Assembly (NCBI GenBank): GCA_943371965.1 | Contig: CALRWV020000016.1 | Location: 1-15,852, forward strand | From: CALRWV02 sp943371965 | GTDB lineage: Bacteria; Bacteroidota; JABWAT01 | Direction: 5' to 3' | Length of the DNA stretch: 15,852 nucleotides | Shown: one piece after another, positions 1-8,431 of the stretch | How the letters are laid out: the number at the start of each line of letters is the position of its first letter | Position numbering within the stretch: position 1 is the stretch's first letter | Notes under the pieces: generated by a model | Databases searched by the model: none | Told to the model about the DNA's origin: nothing | The model's input: only the letters and a program-made list of their open reading frames with translations | Program-made: the position numbers and the translations under genes

Positions 1-500
1 GGTTGCTTTACCAACTCTGGAAATTTGTCTCACCTGCATTATATAAAACAGAAATCAAATACGTAAAGTCCATTGTATTTTTTTCAACTTTCTGCTTTTT
101 TCTTGGGGTGGCTTTCGCCTATTTCGTTATTATCCCTTACTCATTGGGATTTTTTCTGACATTCGGATCACCACTCATTATCAATCAAATTTCTGCTGAA
201 GAGTATATGTCATTTATAGTTCAGGTAATTCTGGCTGCGGGAATTATGTTCGAACTTCCAATGGTTTCCTACTTTTTAAGCCGATTGGGATTATTAACTC
301 CGGCGTTTATGCGACATTACCGCAGAATTGCTTATTTTGTGGTTATTGTAGTTGCAGGTGTTATTACCCCACCGGATGTAATTTCCCAAATGCTTTTGTT
401 TTTTCCTGTTGTTATCCTTTATGAAATATCAATTATTATTTCAAGCAGAGTCCAGAAAAACAAAGAGAAAAAAGAAGCACAAAATCATCAAAAACAGTAA
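1..500 (+). CDS. tatC: Sec-independent protein translocase TatC (3' part only)
   Basis: C-terminal about 165 residues of TatC, the multi-spanning inner-membrane subunit of the twin-arginine translocase that recognises the signal peptide of folded substrates. The reading frame is already open at base 3 with a TTG that is an internal Leu codon (LYQLWKFVSPALY), so the real start lies upstream of the window. Family hallmarks visible: the YQLWxFVxPxLY stretch at the fragment start, FELP (fragment residues 83-86) in a membrane segment, and ITPPD (121-125) before the last hydrophobic segments. The tail is Lys/Glu/Gln-rich and cytoplasmic, as usual. The stop is 15 bases before the polyprenyl synthase, so the two are probably cotranscribed. 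Identification is strong; only completeness of the 5' end cannot be judged. Confidence 0.95.
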   Translation, partial: LLYQLWKFVSPALYKTEIKYVKSIVFFSTFCFFLGVAFAYFVIIPYSLGFFLTFGSPLIINQISAEEYMSFIVQVILAAGIMFELPMVSYFLSRLGLLTPAFMRHYRRIAYFVVIVVAGVITPPDVISQMLLFFPVVILYEISIIISSRVQKNKEKKEAQNHQKQ

Positions 501-515
501 AATCCAGGAATCAGT

Positions 516-1490
516 TTGACCTCACTTTCCACCATAATAGCACCTTTGGATAAAGATATCAGAATCTTTCAGGAAAGATTTTCAGCTACCCTGAAAAGTG
601 ATTCCTATTTGCTTGATAAAATCACATCGTACGTTTTGAAACAGCGCGGCAAACAAATCAGACCGGCACTGGTTCTATTAAGTTCAAAAATCATCGGCGA
701 AATCAATGAAAAATCTTACGAAGGTGCCATTCTTGTTGAACTGATGCACACAGCCACCCTTGTTCATGATGATGTGGTTGATGACTCAGATATGCGGCGC
801 GGAATGGCCAGTATCAATGCTGTTTGGAAAAATAAAATTGCGGTTCTTTTAGGTGATTATTTACTTTCCCGGGGGCTTTTGCTTTCACTTGAAGGAGGCT
901 CATATTCAATGCTGCAGGTATTGAGCAGAGCTGTCAAGCAAATGTCGGAAGGCGAATTGCTTCAAATCGAAAAGAGCCGAAGATTGAATCTTGATCAGGC
1001 TACTTATTTCAAAATAATCAGGGCAAAAACAGCAAGTCTAATATCTTCTGCTTGTGAAATTGGAGCGTTGGCAGTAACAACCGACCCCAAACAGTTAACT
1101 CTTATCCGTGAAATTGGAGATGGTTTGGGAATGGCTTTTCAGATCAGGGATGACCTGTTTGATTACATTTCAGATGAAAGTTCAACAGGAAAACCAATGG
1201 GATTGGATATCAAGGAAAAGAAACTGACTCTTCCATTGATTTATGCACTTGAAAAAGGAACCGATCAGGAAATTAAGTATATCAAAAAACTTCTTTCCAA
1301 CCAGAAAAAAACCAAAGAGTTTGAAATTATCAAGAATTACATCAAGGAAAAAGGTGGAATTGATTATGCTTTGAGTGTTTCTGCACAATTTGCAGATGAA
1401 GCCATTGCAAAACTGAGGCAATTTGAGAAATCGGAAGCAAGAGATATATTTGAAGAAATAATTGAATTTTCAATCAGAAGAATGAGTTAA
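516..1490 (+). CDS. Long-chain polyprenyl diphosphate synthase (octaprenyl/solanesyl type)
   Basis: Trans-isoprenyl diphosphate synthase of 324 residues that condenses isopentenyl diphosphate onto an allylic primer to make the side chain of a respiratory quinone. Seen: GKQIRP (45-50) for diphosphate binding, first aspartate-rich motif DDVVD (85-89) and second motif DDLFD (212-216), both intact for Mg2+ binding. The residue five positions before the first motif is Ala80 (HTATLVHDD), not an aromatic; in this family that is typical of long-chain rather than C15/C20 enzymes, so I infer a C35-C45 product for menaquinone. The start is TTG at 516, supported by AGGA seven bases upstream; no ATG fits the family N-terminus. 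It follows tatC by 15 bases. Its stop overlaps the stop of the convergent BamA-like gene. Exact chain length (ispB, hepT or sdsA-like) cannot be read from sequence. Confidence 0.93.
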   Translation: MTSLSTIIAPLDKDIRIFQERFSATLKSDSYLLDKITSYVLKQRGKQIRPALVLLSSKIIGEINEKSYEGAILVELMHTATLVHDDVVDDSDMRRGMASINAVWKNKIAVLLGDYLLSRGLLLSLEGGSYSMLQVLSRAVKQMSEGELLQIEKSRRLNLDQATYFKIIRAKTASLISSACEIGALAVTTDPKQLTLIREIGDGLGMAFQIRDDLFDYISDESSTGKPMGLDIKEKKLTLPLIYALEKGTDQEIKYIKKLLSNQKKTKEFEIIKNYIKEKGGIDYALSVSAQFADEAIAKLRQFEKSEARDIFEEIIEFSIRRMS

Positions 1491-3721
1491 AATGCATGGC
1501 CAATTCCGAAATAGATTGAAATCCGATCCCAAACTTCATTAAACCTGAACTTCTTGACCACAAACCTGTCTTTTTCGTTTAAACTTGGATCATAGGCTTT
1601 CCACGCAAAATCAAATCTGACTGGACCAATCGGTAAAAAGTATTTAACCCCAATTCCGTAATCAACTGCAATTTCTTTGTAGAACTGATCAGCTTTAAAT
1701 GCCCCAACCCCAGAACTGCTCCAAACATTTCCATAATCGATAAAGAATGATGTTCCCCAACTTTGTCCCCAACTTTTTCGGTATTCAACTGATCCTTCAA
1801 TTTTGATATCTGCATATCCGTTAATATCATTCGTTTGGAATCCACCAGGACCAACACTTGCAGGAAACCACCCTCTTAGACTGGTTGGGCCACCAACAAT
1901 AAATCTGCTTAACGGCGGAGTTTTTGATGATACGCCATAAGGAATCATATATCCAAGAAAAATCTTGGTAGCCGTTATCACTGTTGGAGAAGTTTGAAAA
2001 TACCATCTCAAATCAGTTTGAAATTTTGAATATTGATAATAATCCAAACCCCAAATCTGACCTGTAGAAGAATCCCGTGTAGCATTTGATGCTTTGAACC
2101 CTTCAGCAACCAACCGAGGAACCAACCCTGATTCTTCAAAAGTAAATTCACTTGAACTGCCATAATTTTTCAGTATCGGGTCTGTATCATTTCGCTGAAT
2201 TGACCATCTGAAAATACTGTTGAGATAAGGCCTGTTAACATTATTTCCTGAAAGAACTTTATCAAAATATTCTGTTGAAGCATCAACCCAATTCAATTCC
2301 CACAAGTCAAAATATGACCGGGTAATCTGATTGTGTTTATATTCAAGTTTCAAACCAACTGTAATATTGGTGTAAATGTATGTACTTTTCTTTGCACGTT
2401 GGGCTTTTAGGCTAACCTGTGATTTGTTGTTTGTACCAAGAAAATAAGGGAACGTAAAATCTACTCCCGAATCAAAACTCCATTCCTGAGTTTTTGCACT
2501 TCCTCCCCAAAAATTCAGCTGCTGTGGTATCTGAACAGAACCTCCTATTTTAAACCGCATATTTTCAGCAGAATGAAACGTATTGTTGTTGATATAAATC
2601 AGATCAAGACCAAATGATCCTGAACTTTTACTGTCAAGACGAACTTCCGGTCTGATTTCATGTTTTGGCGAAAGAGCAAGTTCATACCTTGGAAAAACAT
2701 TGTACGTATTGCCGGTACCAATAATAACCGAATCAATTCGCAGATCTGCTGATCTGAAAACCCCCAACTCACCCAAATTTCTCAGTGAACCAATTCTCTT
2801 CCCAGGTGTATATATCTGACCACTTACAAGATCAGAATGCCTTATTAAAATTTCAGGATCCAGTTCATTAAAGTCGGTTGAATAAACATTAAAATTTACA
2901 GGAAATAAACGGTAGGTTTCAGGGGCTTTGGTAGTATCATCCTCATTCAGAGTATTAATATACATATTTTGAGTACTGACTTTTGAAAGCAAACTGGGAT
3001 TTATGTTGAAATTCAGCCCTATATTCGGATAACTGCTTGAATCTGAAATGACTTCAATGGAGTCTGAAGTTGTAAATGAAAACCCATAGTCCAATAATTG
3101 ATTTACAATCCGGTCACGCTCATTTTTTATATCAAAAACCGAATAACCTGATTCAGTTTCAACAACAGATTCTTTAATGATATTCTCAGCTTTGTCAGCT
3201 GGAAAATTGGGTGGGAACTTATATTCAACAGAAGATAAATTTGACCTTATTCCTTCATTAACTTTAAATTTGATGTTAATCCAATTGTTGTTTATACCAA
3301 CTGAAGTATCGACCTGAGCCTCAAAAAATCCGAAATACCCATAATATGATTTCAAATAAATGATATCATCCTGAAAGTTTATGTAATTGAATTTAGCAGG
3401 AGCTTCACCAAAATTACTCAGAAGATATGATTTGAATTTTTTCAAATCATACTGACTGAACATCCAATCAGGGAGGATAAAATCAATGAAGTAGTAGGAC
3501 CAAAGGCCGGGTTTTATTGAATGTGAAAACAGGTAGGAATTTTGCTTTGTTGTAATTTCACTTTCAAGGACTGATTTATTGAAGAAACTGTTATTTTCAA
3601 ATTCAACCTTATTAACGTAAAACTCTTTTCCAACTTCCTTTAAAATTTGAGCCTTGCATTCTGATGTTTGGAGCAGAAGGTTCAATATAAAAAGAAATGA
3701 AAAAAGTAAACTGTATTTCAA
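1487..3721 (-). CDS. BamA/TamA-family outer-membrane beta-barrel protein
   Basis: About 744-residue outer-membrane protein of the Omp85 superfamily: N-terminal POTRA-like periplasmic region followed by a C-terminal 16-strand-type barrel (surface antigen domain). Seen: a good signal peptide (MKYSLLFSFLFILNLLLQTS, cleavage probably after CKA), barrel-lid motif GGPTSLRGW (RGW near residues 616-618, matching the conserved (V/L)RGF/Y/W), alternating aromatic strands, and a C-terminal Phe (YFGIGHAF) as in barrels handled by BAM. The start is uncertain. TTG at 3721 gives the ideal signal peptide but has no Shine-Dalgarno sequence and sits in the U-tract of a terminator. In-frame ATGs at 3775 and 3769 overlap the DUF2795 gene and would add 18 or 16 residues. 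There is no lipobox, unlike TamL lipoproteins. It could be the main BamA or a paralogue assisting specific cargo; POTRA number was not resolved. Confidence 0.85.
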   Translation of the reverse strand: MKYSLLFSFLFILNLLLQTSECKAQILKEVGKEFYVNKVEFENNSFFNKSVLESEITTKQNSYLFSHSIKPGLWSYYFIDFILPDWMFSQYDLKKFKSYLLSNFGEAPAKFNYINFQDDIIYLKSYYGYFGFFEAQVDTSVGINNNWINIKFKVNEGIRSNLSSVEYKFPPNFPADKAENIIKESVVETESGYSVFDIKNERDRIVNQLLDYGFSFTTSDSIEVISDSSSYPNIGLNFNINPSLLSKVSTQNMYINTLNEDDTTKAPETYRLFPVNFNVYSTDFNELDPEILIRHSDLVSGQIYTPGKRIGSLRNLGELGVFRSADLRIDSVIIGTGNTYNVFPRYELALSPKHEIRPEVRLDSKSSGSFGLDLIYINNNTFHSAENMRFKIGGSVQIPQQLNFWGGSAKTQEWSFDSGVDFTFPYFLGTNNKSQVSLKAQRAKKSTYIYTNITVGLKLEYKHNQITRSYFDLWELNWVDASTEYFDKVLSGNNVNRPYLNSIFRWSIQRNDTDPILKNYGSSSEFTFEESGLVPRLVAEGFKASNATRDSSTGQIWGLDYYQYSKFQTDLRWYFQTSPTVITATKIFLGYMIPYGVSSKTPPLSRFIVGGPTSLRGWFPASVGPGGFQTNDINGYADIKIEGSVEYRKSWGQSWGTSFFIDYGNVWSSSGVGAFKADQFYKEIAVDYGIGVKYFLPIGPVRFDFAWKAYDPSLNEKDRFVVKKFRFNEVWDRISIYFGIGHAF

Positions 3722-3724
3722 AAA

Positions 3725-3752
3725 AAAAGCGGTTTCAGATGAAACCGCTTTT
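3725..3752 (-). terminator. Strong Rho-independent terminator after the DUF2795 gene
   Basis: Perfect 12-bp stem (AAAAGCGGTTTC / GAAACCGCTTTT) with a 4-base ATCT loop, read on the minus strand and followed by an uninterrupted run of nine T in all. It begins seven bases after the DUF2795 stop codon. The last bases of the T-run run into the TTG that is the best start for the downstream BamA-like gene. Transcripts from the upstream promoter should mostly end here unless antiterminated. Confidence 0.85.
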
Positions 3753-3758
3753 AAATTT

Positions 3759-3983
3759 TCAATACTCATCCTCATCAGAGTAATAGAACTCACTGCTGCT
3801 GGGAAAGTCAGGCCAAATCTCTTCCATATTTTCATAAATTTCTTCATCATCTTCAAGAGCCTGAAGGTTTTCAATAACCTCGATTGGAGCTCCAGTTCTG
3901 TAAGAATAGTCCAATAATTCAGCTTTTGTACAAGGCCAAGGAGCATCATTCAGGTAGTTTGCAAGTTCCAGCGTCCAGAACAT
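3759..3983 (-). CDS. DUF2795 family small acidic protein
   Basis: 74-residue acidic protein resembling the DUF2795 family: a hydrophobic start (MFWTLELANYLNDAPWPCTK), then ELLDYSYRTGAPIEVIENLQALEDD, and a strongly acidic Tyr-rich tail (SSEFYYSDEDEY). The central pattern (tk-xELLxxAxxxGAPxEVIxxLxxLxD) matches my recollection of short proteins common in Bacteroidota and Chlorobiota; their biochemical function is unknown to me. No signal peptide or membrane segment, so probably cytoplasmic. The chosen ATG at 3983 is decided by a strong Shine-Dalgarno sequence (AGGGGG, five bases upstream); an in-frame ATG eight codons earlier lies upstream of that site. It has its own predicted promoter and a terminator immediately downstream, so it can be a single-gene transcript, although it lies directly upstream of the BamA-like gene. 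Confidence 0.78.
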   Translation of the reverse strand: MFWTLELANYLNDAPWPCTKAELLDYSYRTGAPIEVIENLQALEDDEEIYENMEEIWPDFPSSSEFYYSDEDEY

Positions 3984-4044
3984 AATACCCCCTTTTTGGG
4001 AAATCAATTAATTTGTTAGTTTTTTTTGAAATTTTTAAGGCGCA

Positions 4045-4073
4045 ATAGTACAAAAAGAAAAGTGCAAAAGCAA
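4045..4073 (-). promoter_or_regulatory. Predicted sigma-70-type promoter of the DUF2795 gene
   Basis: On the minus strand TTGCTT (4073-4068), a 17-base spacer and TACTAT (4050-4045), about 60 bases upstream of the DUF2795 start. Both boxes are near consensus with ideal spacing. TACTATTG also partly resembles the Bacteroidota -7 element (TAnnTTTG). Prediction from sequence only. Confidence 0.5.
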
Positions 4074-4160
4074 TAGACTCAGGAAATTATTGTAAGATTG
4101 TTGAAGATTTGAAGAAATAGACAAATTGAGATCACAATTGGATTGGTTTACAAAAAATAA

Positions 4161-5129
4161 TCAATCCAAAGTAGGACGGTCTTTATCAGCACCATGAATT
4201 GCAATATTGAATTCTACTGCATCCAGATCATCAAGGAAATAAAGGGAAGGATCTTGTGGTTTGCCTTTGTAATGTACTTCATAATGAAGGTGAGGAGCAA
4301 CCGATGCACCCGTACTACCTGAATATCCAATTACATCACCGCGTTTAATCTTCTGACCGGGTTTTACCTTGAAATTGGTTAAATGGGCATAGTAGGTTTT
4401 CAATTCGAACCCATGATCGATAATAATCAATCTTCCAAAACCTGTTCTCGGATTACCGCCGGTAAATTCTATTGTGCCATTTCCTGTTGCATAAACAGGT
4501 GTACCACGGGTAGCAGTTAAATCCACTCCATTATGTGGGCGGACAATTTTATAGATAGGATGCAATCTCATTCCAAATGCTGAAGAAAAACGACCTCTTA
4601 CAGGTTTAATTGCAGGGAAGTTTTCAAAATACTTTTCGTTCAGTTTATATTGGCTTAAAATTTCGTTGTAGGATTCCTGCTGAATCTTCAACTGACGATC
4701 CAGTTGATCCAGCGCGATATTGGTTGAAACCAGAACTTTGTCAACATCCACATTACCAGTTACCAGTTGTTGTGAAAGATCTCCGCCACCAATACCAGCC
4801 TGACGAATACCTTCATCCAAACCAGGTAAATCTACCAAAACACGAAGCTCTTCGTCTTTAGAAGCAATTTTGTTCATCACTTTGTGGAAAGCACCAATTT
4901 TCTCAGCAAATTTTCCGATTTGTACACGAAGGGCATCATTTTCAGATTTCAATGATTTTGCGTATTGGCTCTCAAGAACATCGCCAAAAAAGTAAATAAT
5001 GAAAGCAGAAAGGATAGATGAAGTGAAAAGAATGAGTCCAAACCAGAATAGATAATGGGCAAAGGACTTCCGTTCCTCAACTAGTTGAAGAGTATAAGGA
5101 TCAAGAATCAGTTTTTTTTCCTTTTGCAT
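4161..5129 (-). CDS. Membrane-anchored M23-family (LytM) murein endopeptidase
   Basis: 322-residue zinc metallopeptidase predicted to cleave peptidoglycan cross-links from the periplasmic face. Layout: short cytoplasmic start, one membrane anchor (about residues 26-49), a charged helical or coiled-coil region (about 52-165), then the M23 domain (about 176-295). All zinc and catalytic positions are visible: H199 and D203 in HNGVDL, H249 in YYAHL, and H280/H282 in PHLHYE. It is therefore probably active, unlike degenerate EnvC/NlpD-type activators. The anchor-coiled-coil-LytM arrangement resembles MepM-like and Chlorobiota/Bacteroidota cell-wall peptidases. The ATG at 5129 has a weak GGAAA site upstream and a near-consensus promoter 42 bases before it, so it is likely a separate transcript from the opp genes 116 bases upstream. 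Confidence 0.92.
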   Translation of the reverse strand: MQKEKKLILDPYTLQLVEERKSFAHYLFWFGLILFTSSILSAFIIYFFGDVLESQYAKSLKSENDALRVQIGKFAEKIGAFHKVMNKIASKDEELRVLVDLPGLDEGIRQAGIGGGDLSQQLVTGNVDVDKVLVSTNIALDQLDRQLKIQQESYNEILSQYKLNEKYFENFPAIKPVRGRFSSAFGMRLHPIYKIVRPHNGVDLTATRGTPVYATGNGTIEFTGGNPRTGFGRLIIIDHGFELKTYYAHLTNFKVKPGQKIKRGDVIGYSGSTGASVAPHLHYEVHYKGKPQDPSLYFLDDLDAVEFNIAIHGADKDRPTLD

Positions 5130-5170
5130 TGTTTCCGTTTCGCCTTATATCCCGGTGGAATTAGGTCGTA

Positions 5171-5199
5171 AAAATAGAAAATGAGTCCAATCATGTCAA
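5171..5199 (-). promoter_or_regulatory. Near-consensus sigma-70 promoter of the M23 peptidase gene
   Basis: Minus-strand TTGACA (5199-5194, perfect -35), 17-base spacer, TATTTT (5176-5171, 4 of 6 to TATAAT). It lies in the 116-base gap after the OppC-like gene and implies independent transcription of the peptidase. Spacing to the ATG leaves a leader of roughly 35 bases. Confidence 0.62.
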
Positions 5200-5245
5200 T
5201 GATTTGCTCTTTTAATACTTAGGTGAAAGTGAGGAACGCCACAAT

Positions 5246-5887
5246 TTATTTGTCCTTAATTAAGAAAAAACTTGTCAAAGTGGACAAAATTAAAATTGCG
5301 ACCAACGAAATGGTGAATTCTAATGTGTTTCTGTTTATACTTTGAATTCCATCACTCAGAAGAAAACCCAATGATGGAGTTCCAAATTCCAAACCAACTC
5401 CCAGGTAAGTAAGAACACTTTCCAGAATCATACTTTGGATAAAAGAGACAGCTATATTCTGAATAAACAATTCTTTAGCCAGTGGGAAAAGTTCATGAAA
5501 AACTAAAGTAGAGGTTTCCAAGCCCGATGAAATATGGTTCATTCTCAATTCTTCTGAATACGATTTGTTCAAAAAGGAAAAAAGCTGGGCAACTGAACTT
5601 AATACAAAAAACAAACTTAGGATCAACGAAAAGCCAAGAAAACCCGAATTTCTGAACAGAGAAACAAAAAACAGAAGAAAGAGATATTTAGGAATGATAT
5701 GATCAGTTAACATAAGTACTGAAAACACAGAATGATATGACTTCTGAACCACCAAGAAAAGAGCTGCCAGTAAAAAAATAGTTACCAATAAGGCAACCGT
5801 CATTCCCAGTAAAATGGACATTCCAAAACTCTGAAGAAGAACTTCACTTAAATTACGCCCTAGTGAATCTGTACCCAAATCAAACAA
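5246..5887 (-). CDS. ABC transporter permease, OppC/DppC-like, shortened N-terminus
   Basis: 213-residue inner-membrane permease of the peptide/nickel-type ABC importers. Seen: GTDSLGRN (residues 5-12), the conserved loop normally just before the second membrane helix of OppC; an EAA-type cytoplasmic loop around 110-140 (SEELRMNHISSG... FPLAKEL) that would contact an ATPase; and ESVLTYLGVGLEFGTPSLGFLL (about 156-177), the OppC signature. Usual family members are about 270-300 residues with an extra N-terminal helix. Here that helix is absent: the frame has a stop codon eight codons upstream, and a TTG start at 5887 is well placed seven bases after AAAGGA. The start overlaps the end of the OppB-like gene by eight bases, so translation is coupled. 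No ATPase gene follows in the window. Confidence 0.85.
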   Translation of the reverse strand: MFDLGTDSLGRNLSEVLLQSFGMSILLGMTVALLVTIFLLAALFLVVQKSYHSVFSVLMLTDHIIPKYLFLLFFVSLFRNSGFLGFSLILSLFFVLSSVAQLFSFLNKSYSEELRMNHISSGLETSTLVFHELFPLAKELFIQNIAVSFIQSMILESVLTYLGVGLEFGTPSLGFLLSDGIQSINRNTLEFTISLVAILILSTLTSFFLIKDK

Positions 5888-6755
5888 GTGACAATCCTTT
5901 GGACCTTACGGAATAATTCGCAAAAAAGAAAAATGAGTAAATAAAAGCCACAACCGGGAAACAGGTCATGACTACAGGAAAGTCATGGTTTTTCATTGAA
6001 TCAAACAGAACTCTTGAAATACCCGGAATTGAAAACAAAATCTCAGCAAAAACTGACCCTTTCAGCAAAAGTGGAATGAACACCAGAATGAGATATTTGA
6101 AAAGATCTTTTTCTGCATGGAGAAAAAATTTTATTTTCTGCCAATTCCTGAATTTATGCAACCGAAATTGAAACTGCAGTTCATCAATCCGAACCATTGA
6201 AATATGGGAAAAAGTGTAAAAAAGAATAACAAATGTAAACAAAAGCGAAAGAACCAAAACCGGAAAAATCATCTGAAAAGAAAACAGGTTTGTCTGATAA
6301 GAAGATGGAAACCAATTTAATCCGAATGAAAAAACCATAATGGAAAGCAAAACAAAAATTGAGGATGGAAATCCGTAAAGAAACAGAACTGATTTCCGGA
6401 TTCTCTTTATGGTCTCAAAATCTCTGCATCTTATAATGAACATAAGAGTCAGACCACTCCACACGAGAGAAAAAAGAAATGAAATAAGTGAAAAACAAAA
6501 CGTAATAAAAAAGGAAGAAAACAGAATCAGCGAAACGGGACGATGATAAAGAATGGAAAACAGATCACCGGTTACCAAAAAGTGATACCAATATTGAAAC
6601 GGTGTAAGGATTTGGGAAATCTCTTTTCCTTCGGCAATCATGCTTTGTGAACCTGACAAGCCGCTTAACGAATAGAAAAGAAATAAAAGAAGAAAAACCA
6701 AAACCGAAACAACAACAGATTTGCCTATGGCCAAAAATAAAATATTCCGTTTCAC
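5880..6755 (-). CDS. ABC transporter permease, OppB/DppB-like
   Basis: 291-residue multi-spanning inner-membrane protein, very rich in Phe, Leu and Ser. Membrane segments are visible near residues 8-30, 75-108, 122-145, 160-185, 221-250 and 262-282. The C-terminal segment GSVFAEILFSIPGISRV (about 233-249), followed by NHDFP, matches the OppB/DppB permease signature (G-x-V-x-x-E-x-x-F-x-x-P-G). It should form the import channel with the OppC-like partner. The start is GTG at 6755, inside a 4-base GTGA overlap with the stop of the binding-protein gene and preceded by GGAAG; this indicates translational coupling within an operon. The divergent sequence makes the substrate unreadable; oligopeptides are the family default. 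Confidence 0.86.
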   Translation of the reverse strand: MKRNILFLAIGKSVVVSVLVFLLLFLFYSLSGLSGSQSMIAEGKEISQILTPFQYWYHFLVTGDLFSILYHRPVSLILFSSFFITFCFSLISFLFSLVWSGLTLMFIIRCRDFETIKRIRKSVLFLYGFPSSIFVLLSIMVFSFGLNWFPSSYQTNLFSFQMIFPVLVLSLLFTFVILFYTFSHISMVRIDELQFQFRLHKFRNWQKIKFFLHAEKDLFKYLILVFIPLLLKGSVFAEILFSIPGISRVLFDSMKNHDFPVVMTCFPVVAFIYSFFFFANYSVRSKGLSLV

Positions 6756-8374
6756 TGAAGATCTTCCGGAATAAACCAGTTCCAGGCTTTCAGCATTGAA
6801 GTTGTTGAATTGCTTTCAAACTGATAGACCTTTCTGGAAACGGCATCCGTTTTAACCCGCTGAAAAAGCGGTACAATGACAGCATCATCCAAAATCATTT
6901 TTTGGAGTTTCACCCATTTTGAATATGCTTTTACAGGATCAGTTTCTGCAACAGCTTCCTGATGAAGAATTTCGAATTCTGGATCTGCGTATCGTGTCAG
7001 GTTTGATTTCCCGATATTGCTTTTAAAATATCTTTTGGAAAGATCAGGTTTTGTTCCTTCCCTAGTACCCCAAATTGCCATATCAAAATCACCTGCTCTG
7101 ACTTCCTTGGCAAGAAGATCGGGGTTAAGAATCTCTATGTTGATACTGATTCCAATTTCTGCAAGTTCATTTTTGATAACGTATGCTGCTTTCTGTCTTG
7201 GAAGCTGATTTGAAGCAACTTTCAGGGTTATTTCCTTCAATCCGGAAAATTTGGATTCAACCACCTTCTTTGAATTCAATGGGTTATAAGTTTTTTCCCA
7301 CGACAGTTGTGCAGTATCATTTGCCCAAAATCCGTTTGGAAATAATGTGTTAAGTGGAATTCCCGAACTTCCCAAAGAGATAGTTGTGATAGAATCAATT
7401 TTAACAGCTTCTTTAACAACAGTCCTGAATTCCTTTTGATTGAAGGGATATTTCTCCAAATTGAAAATCAGATATTCTGTTGATCTGTACGGGAACTGAA
7501 CTATTTTGAGTGATTTGTCTTCAGAAATTTTCCCGATAAAATCATCAGGAACCGTTGGTAGCAAATCTATTTCTCCGGTTAACAATTGGTTAGCTCTGAT
7601 AACCGGATCAGGTGTAACTTTGAAAATTATTTTTGAGAGATAAGCAGAAAAAGGTGAGCTTTCATTTTTTTCAAGTTTCAAATAAGAATTCTGCATCCAC
7701 TCAGAAATATAGTAGGGTCCGTTTGTTACGGGTTTCTGGTTAAATGATTCGAGCTTCTTTATTTCATCTGCCGTCTTTCCTTCAAAAATATGTTTGGGGA
7801 CAATATAACCGTCATTCAAATCCATGAGCTGATAGGCATTATTGGATTTGTAGTAAACCATAAAATTCAATGAATCTTTTACTGAAATGGAATCGATATT
7901 TGATTTGGATGATACATAATCACTCAGATCAGGATTCCTCATCAGCTGATTTGAAAACTGAACATCATAAGCAGAAGATTTGTAACCATCGGACCAAAAG
8001 ACTCCATCAATCAGTTTAAAGGAAGCCGAAAGTGAATCCGGGGAAAATTCAAAATTTTCAACCCAATAAGTCTCAAAATGCGGAACTGAATTTTTCTGGG
8101 GATTTTCAATAAACAGTTTTGCAAAGACCAGTGAAAAGGCATCATTTGCGTTAACGGATGAATTCAGAAATGGGTTAAGATTGGCAACATCAGTATCCCA
8201 ACCAACTATCAACTGACCACCAAACCGTTCATTTTCAGGAACATCTTTCGGGTAAACAGCTTCATTATCCCGTTTGCAGGAAAAAACAAGCAATCCAATT
8301 GAAATGAACAGAAATAATTCCATTCCCTTCAACCTAACACTTTTATTTGGTGATACCTGATTATGCGGGATCAT
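6752..8374 (-). CDS. Lipoprotein ABC substrate-binding protein, family 5 (OppA/DppA-like)
   Basis: 540-residue extracytoplasmic solute-binding protein of the SBP_bac_5 family, expected to deliver peptides or similar ligands to the two permeases encoded immediately downstream. Seen: hydrophobic stretch MELFLFISIGLLVFSC with a lipobox ending at Cys33, so it is probably lipidated and anchored on the periplasmic side. After it come GGQLIVGWDTDVANLNPFL (family N-terminal motif), a typical FKLIDGVFWSDGYKSSAYD segment (wSDG-x-p-(v/t)-a-x-D), and a closing WNWFIPEDLQ. The ATG at 8374 is chosen because AGGGGA lies eight bases upstream; the internal ATG at 8323 would leave the signal without positive charge. 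It follows hprK by 57 bases on the same strand and overlaps the OppB-like gene by 4 bases. Confidence 0.9.
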   Translation of the reverse strand: MIPHNQVSPNKSVRLKGMELFLFISIGLLVFSCKRDNEAVYPKDVPENERFGGQLIVGWDTDVANLNPFLNSSVNANDAFSLVFAKLFIENPQKNSVPHFETYWVENFEFSPDSLSASFKLIDGVFWSDGYKSSAYDVQFSNQLMRNPDLSDYVSSKSNIDSISVKDSLNFMVYYKSNNAYQLMDLNDGYIVPKHIFEGKTADEIKKLESFNQKPVTNGPYYISEWMQNSYLKLEKNESSPFSAYLSKIIFKVTPDPVIRANQLLTGEIDLLPTVPDDFIGKISEDKSLKIVQFPYRSTEYLIFNLEKYPFNQKEFRTVVKEAVKIDSITTISLGSSGIPLNTLFPNGFWANDTAQLSWEKTYNPLNSKKVVESKFSGLKEITLKVASNQLPRQKAAYVIKNELAEIGISINIEILNPDLLAKEVRAGDFDMAIWGTREGTKPDLSKRYFKSNIGKSNLTRYADPEFEILHQEAVAETDPVKAYSKWVKLQKMILDDAVIVPLFQRVKTDAVSRKVYQFESNSTTSMLKAWNWFIPEDLQ

Positions 8375-8431
8375 ATTAAATTTCCCCTGAAATTAAAGAA
8401 AAAGAAATATTATTTTGATTGCTGATAAGAG

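Noticed and set aside
4136..4170. TTGGATTG/CAATCCAA inverted repeat at the end of the M23 gene
   Set aside because: The 16-base loop and lack of a following T-tract make it a poor terminator; 8 bp in AT-rich DNA can arise by chance.
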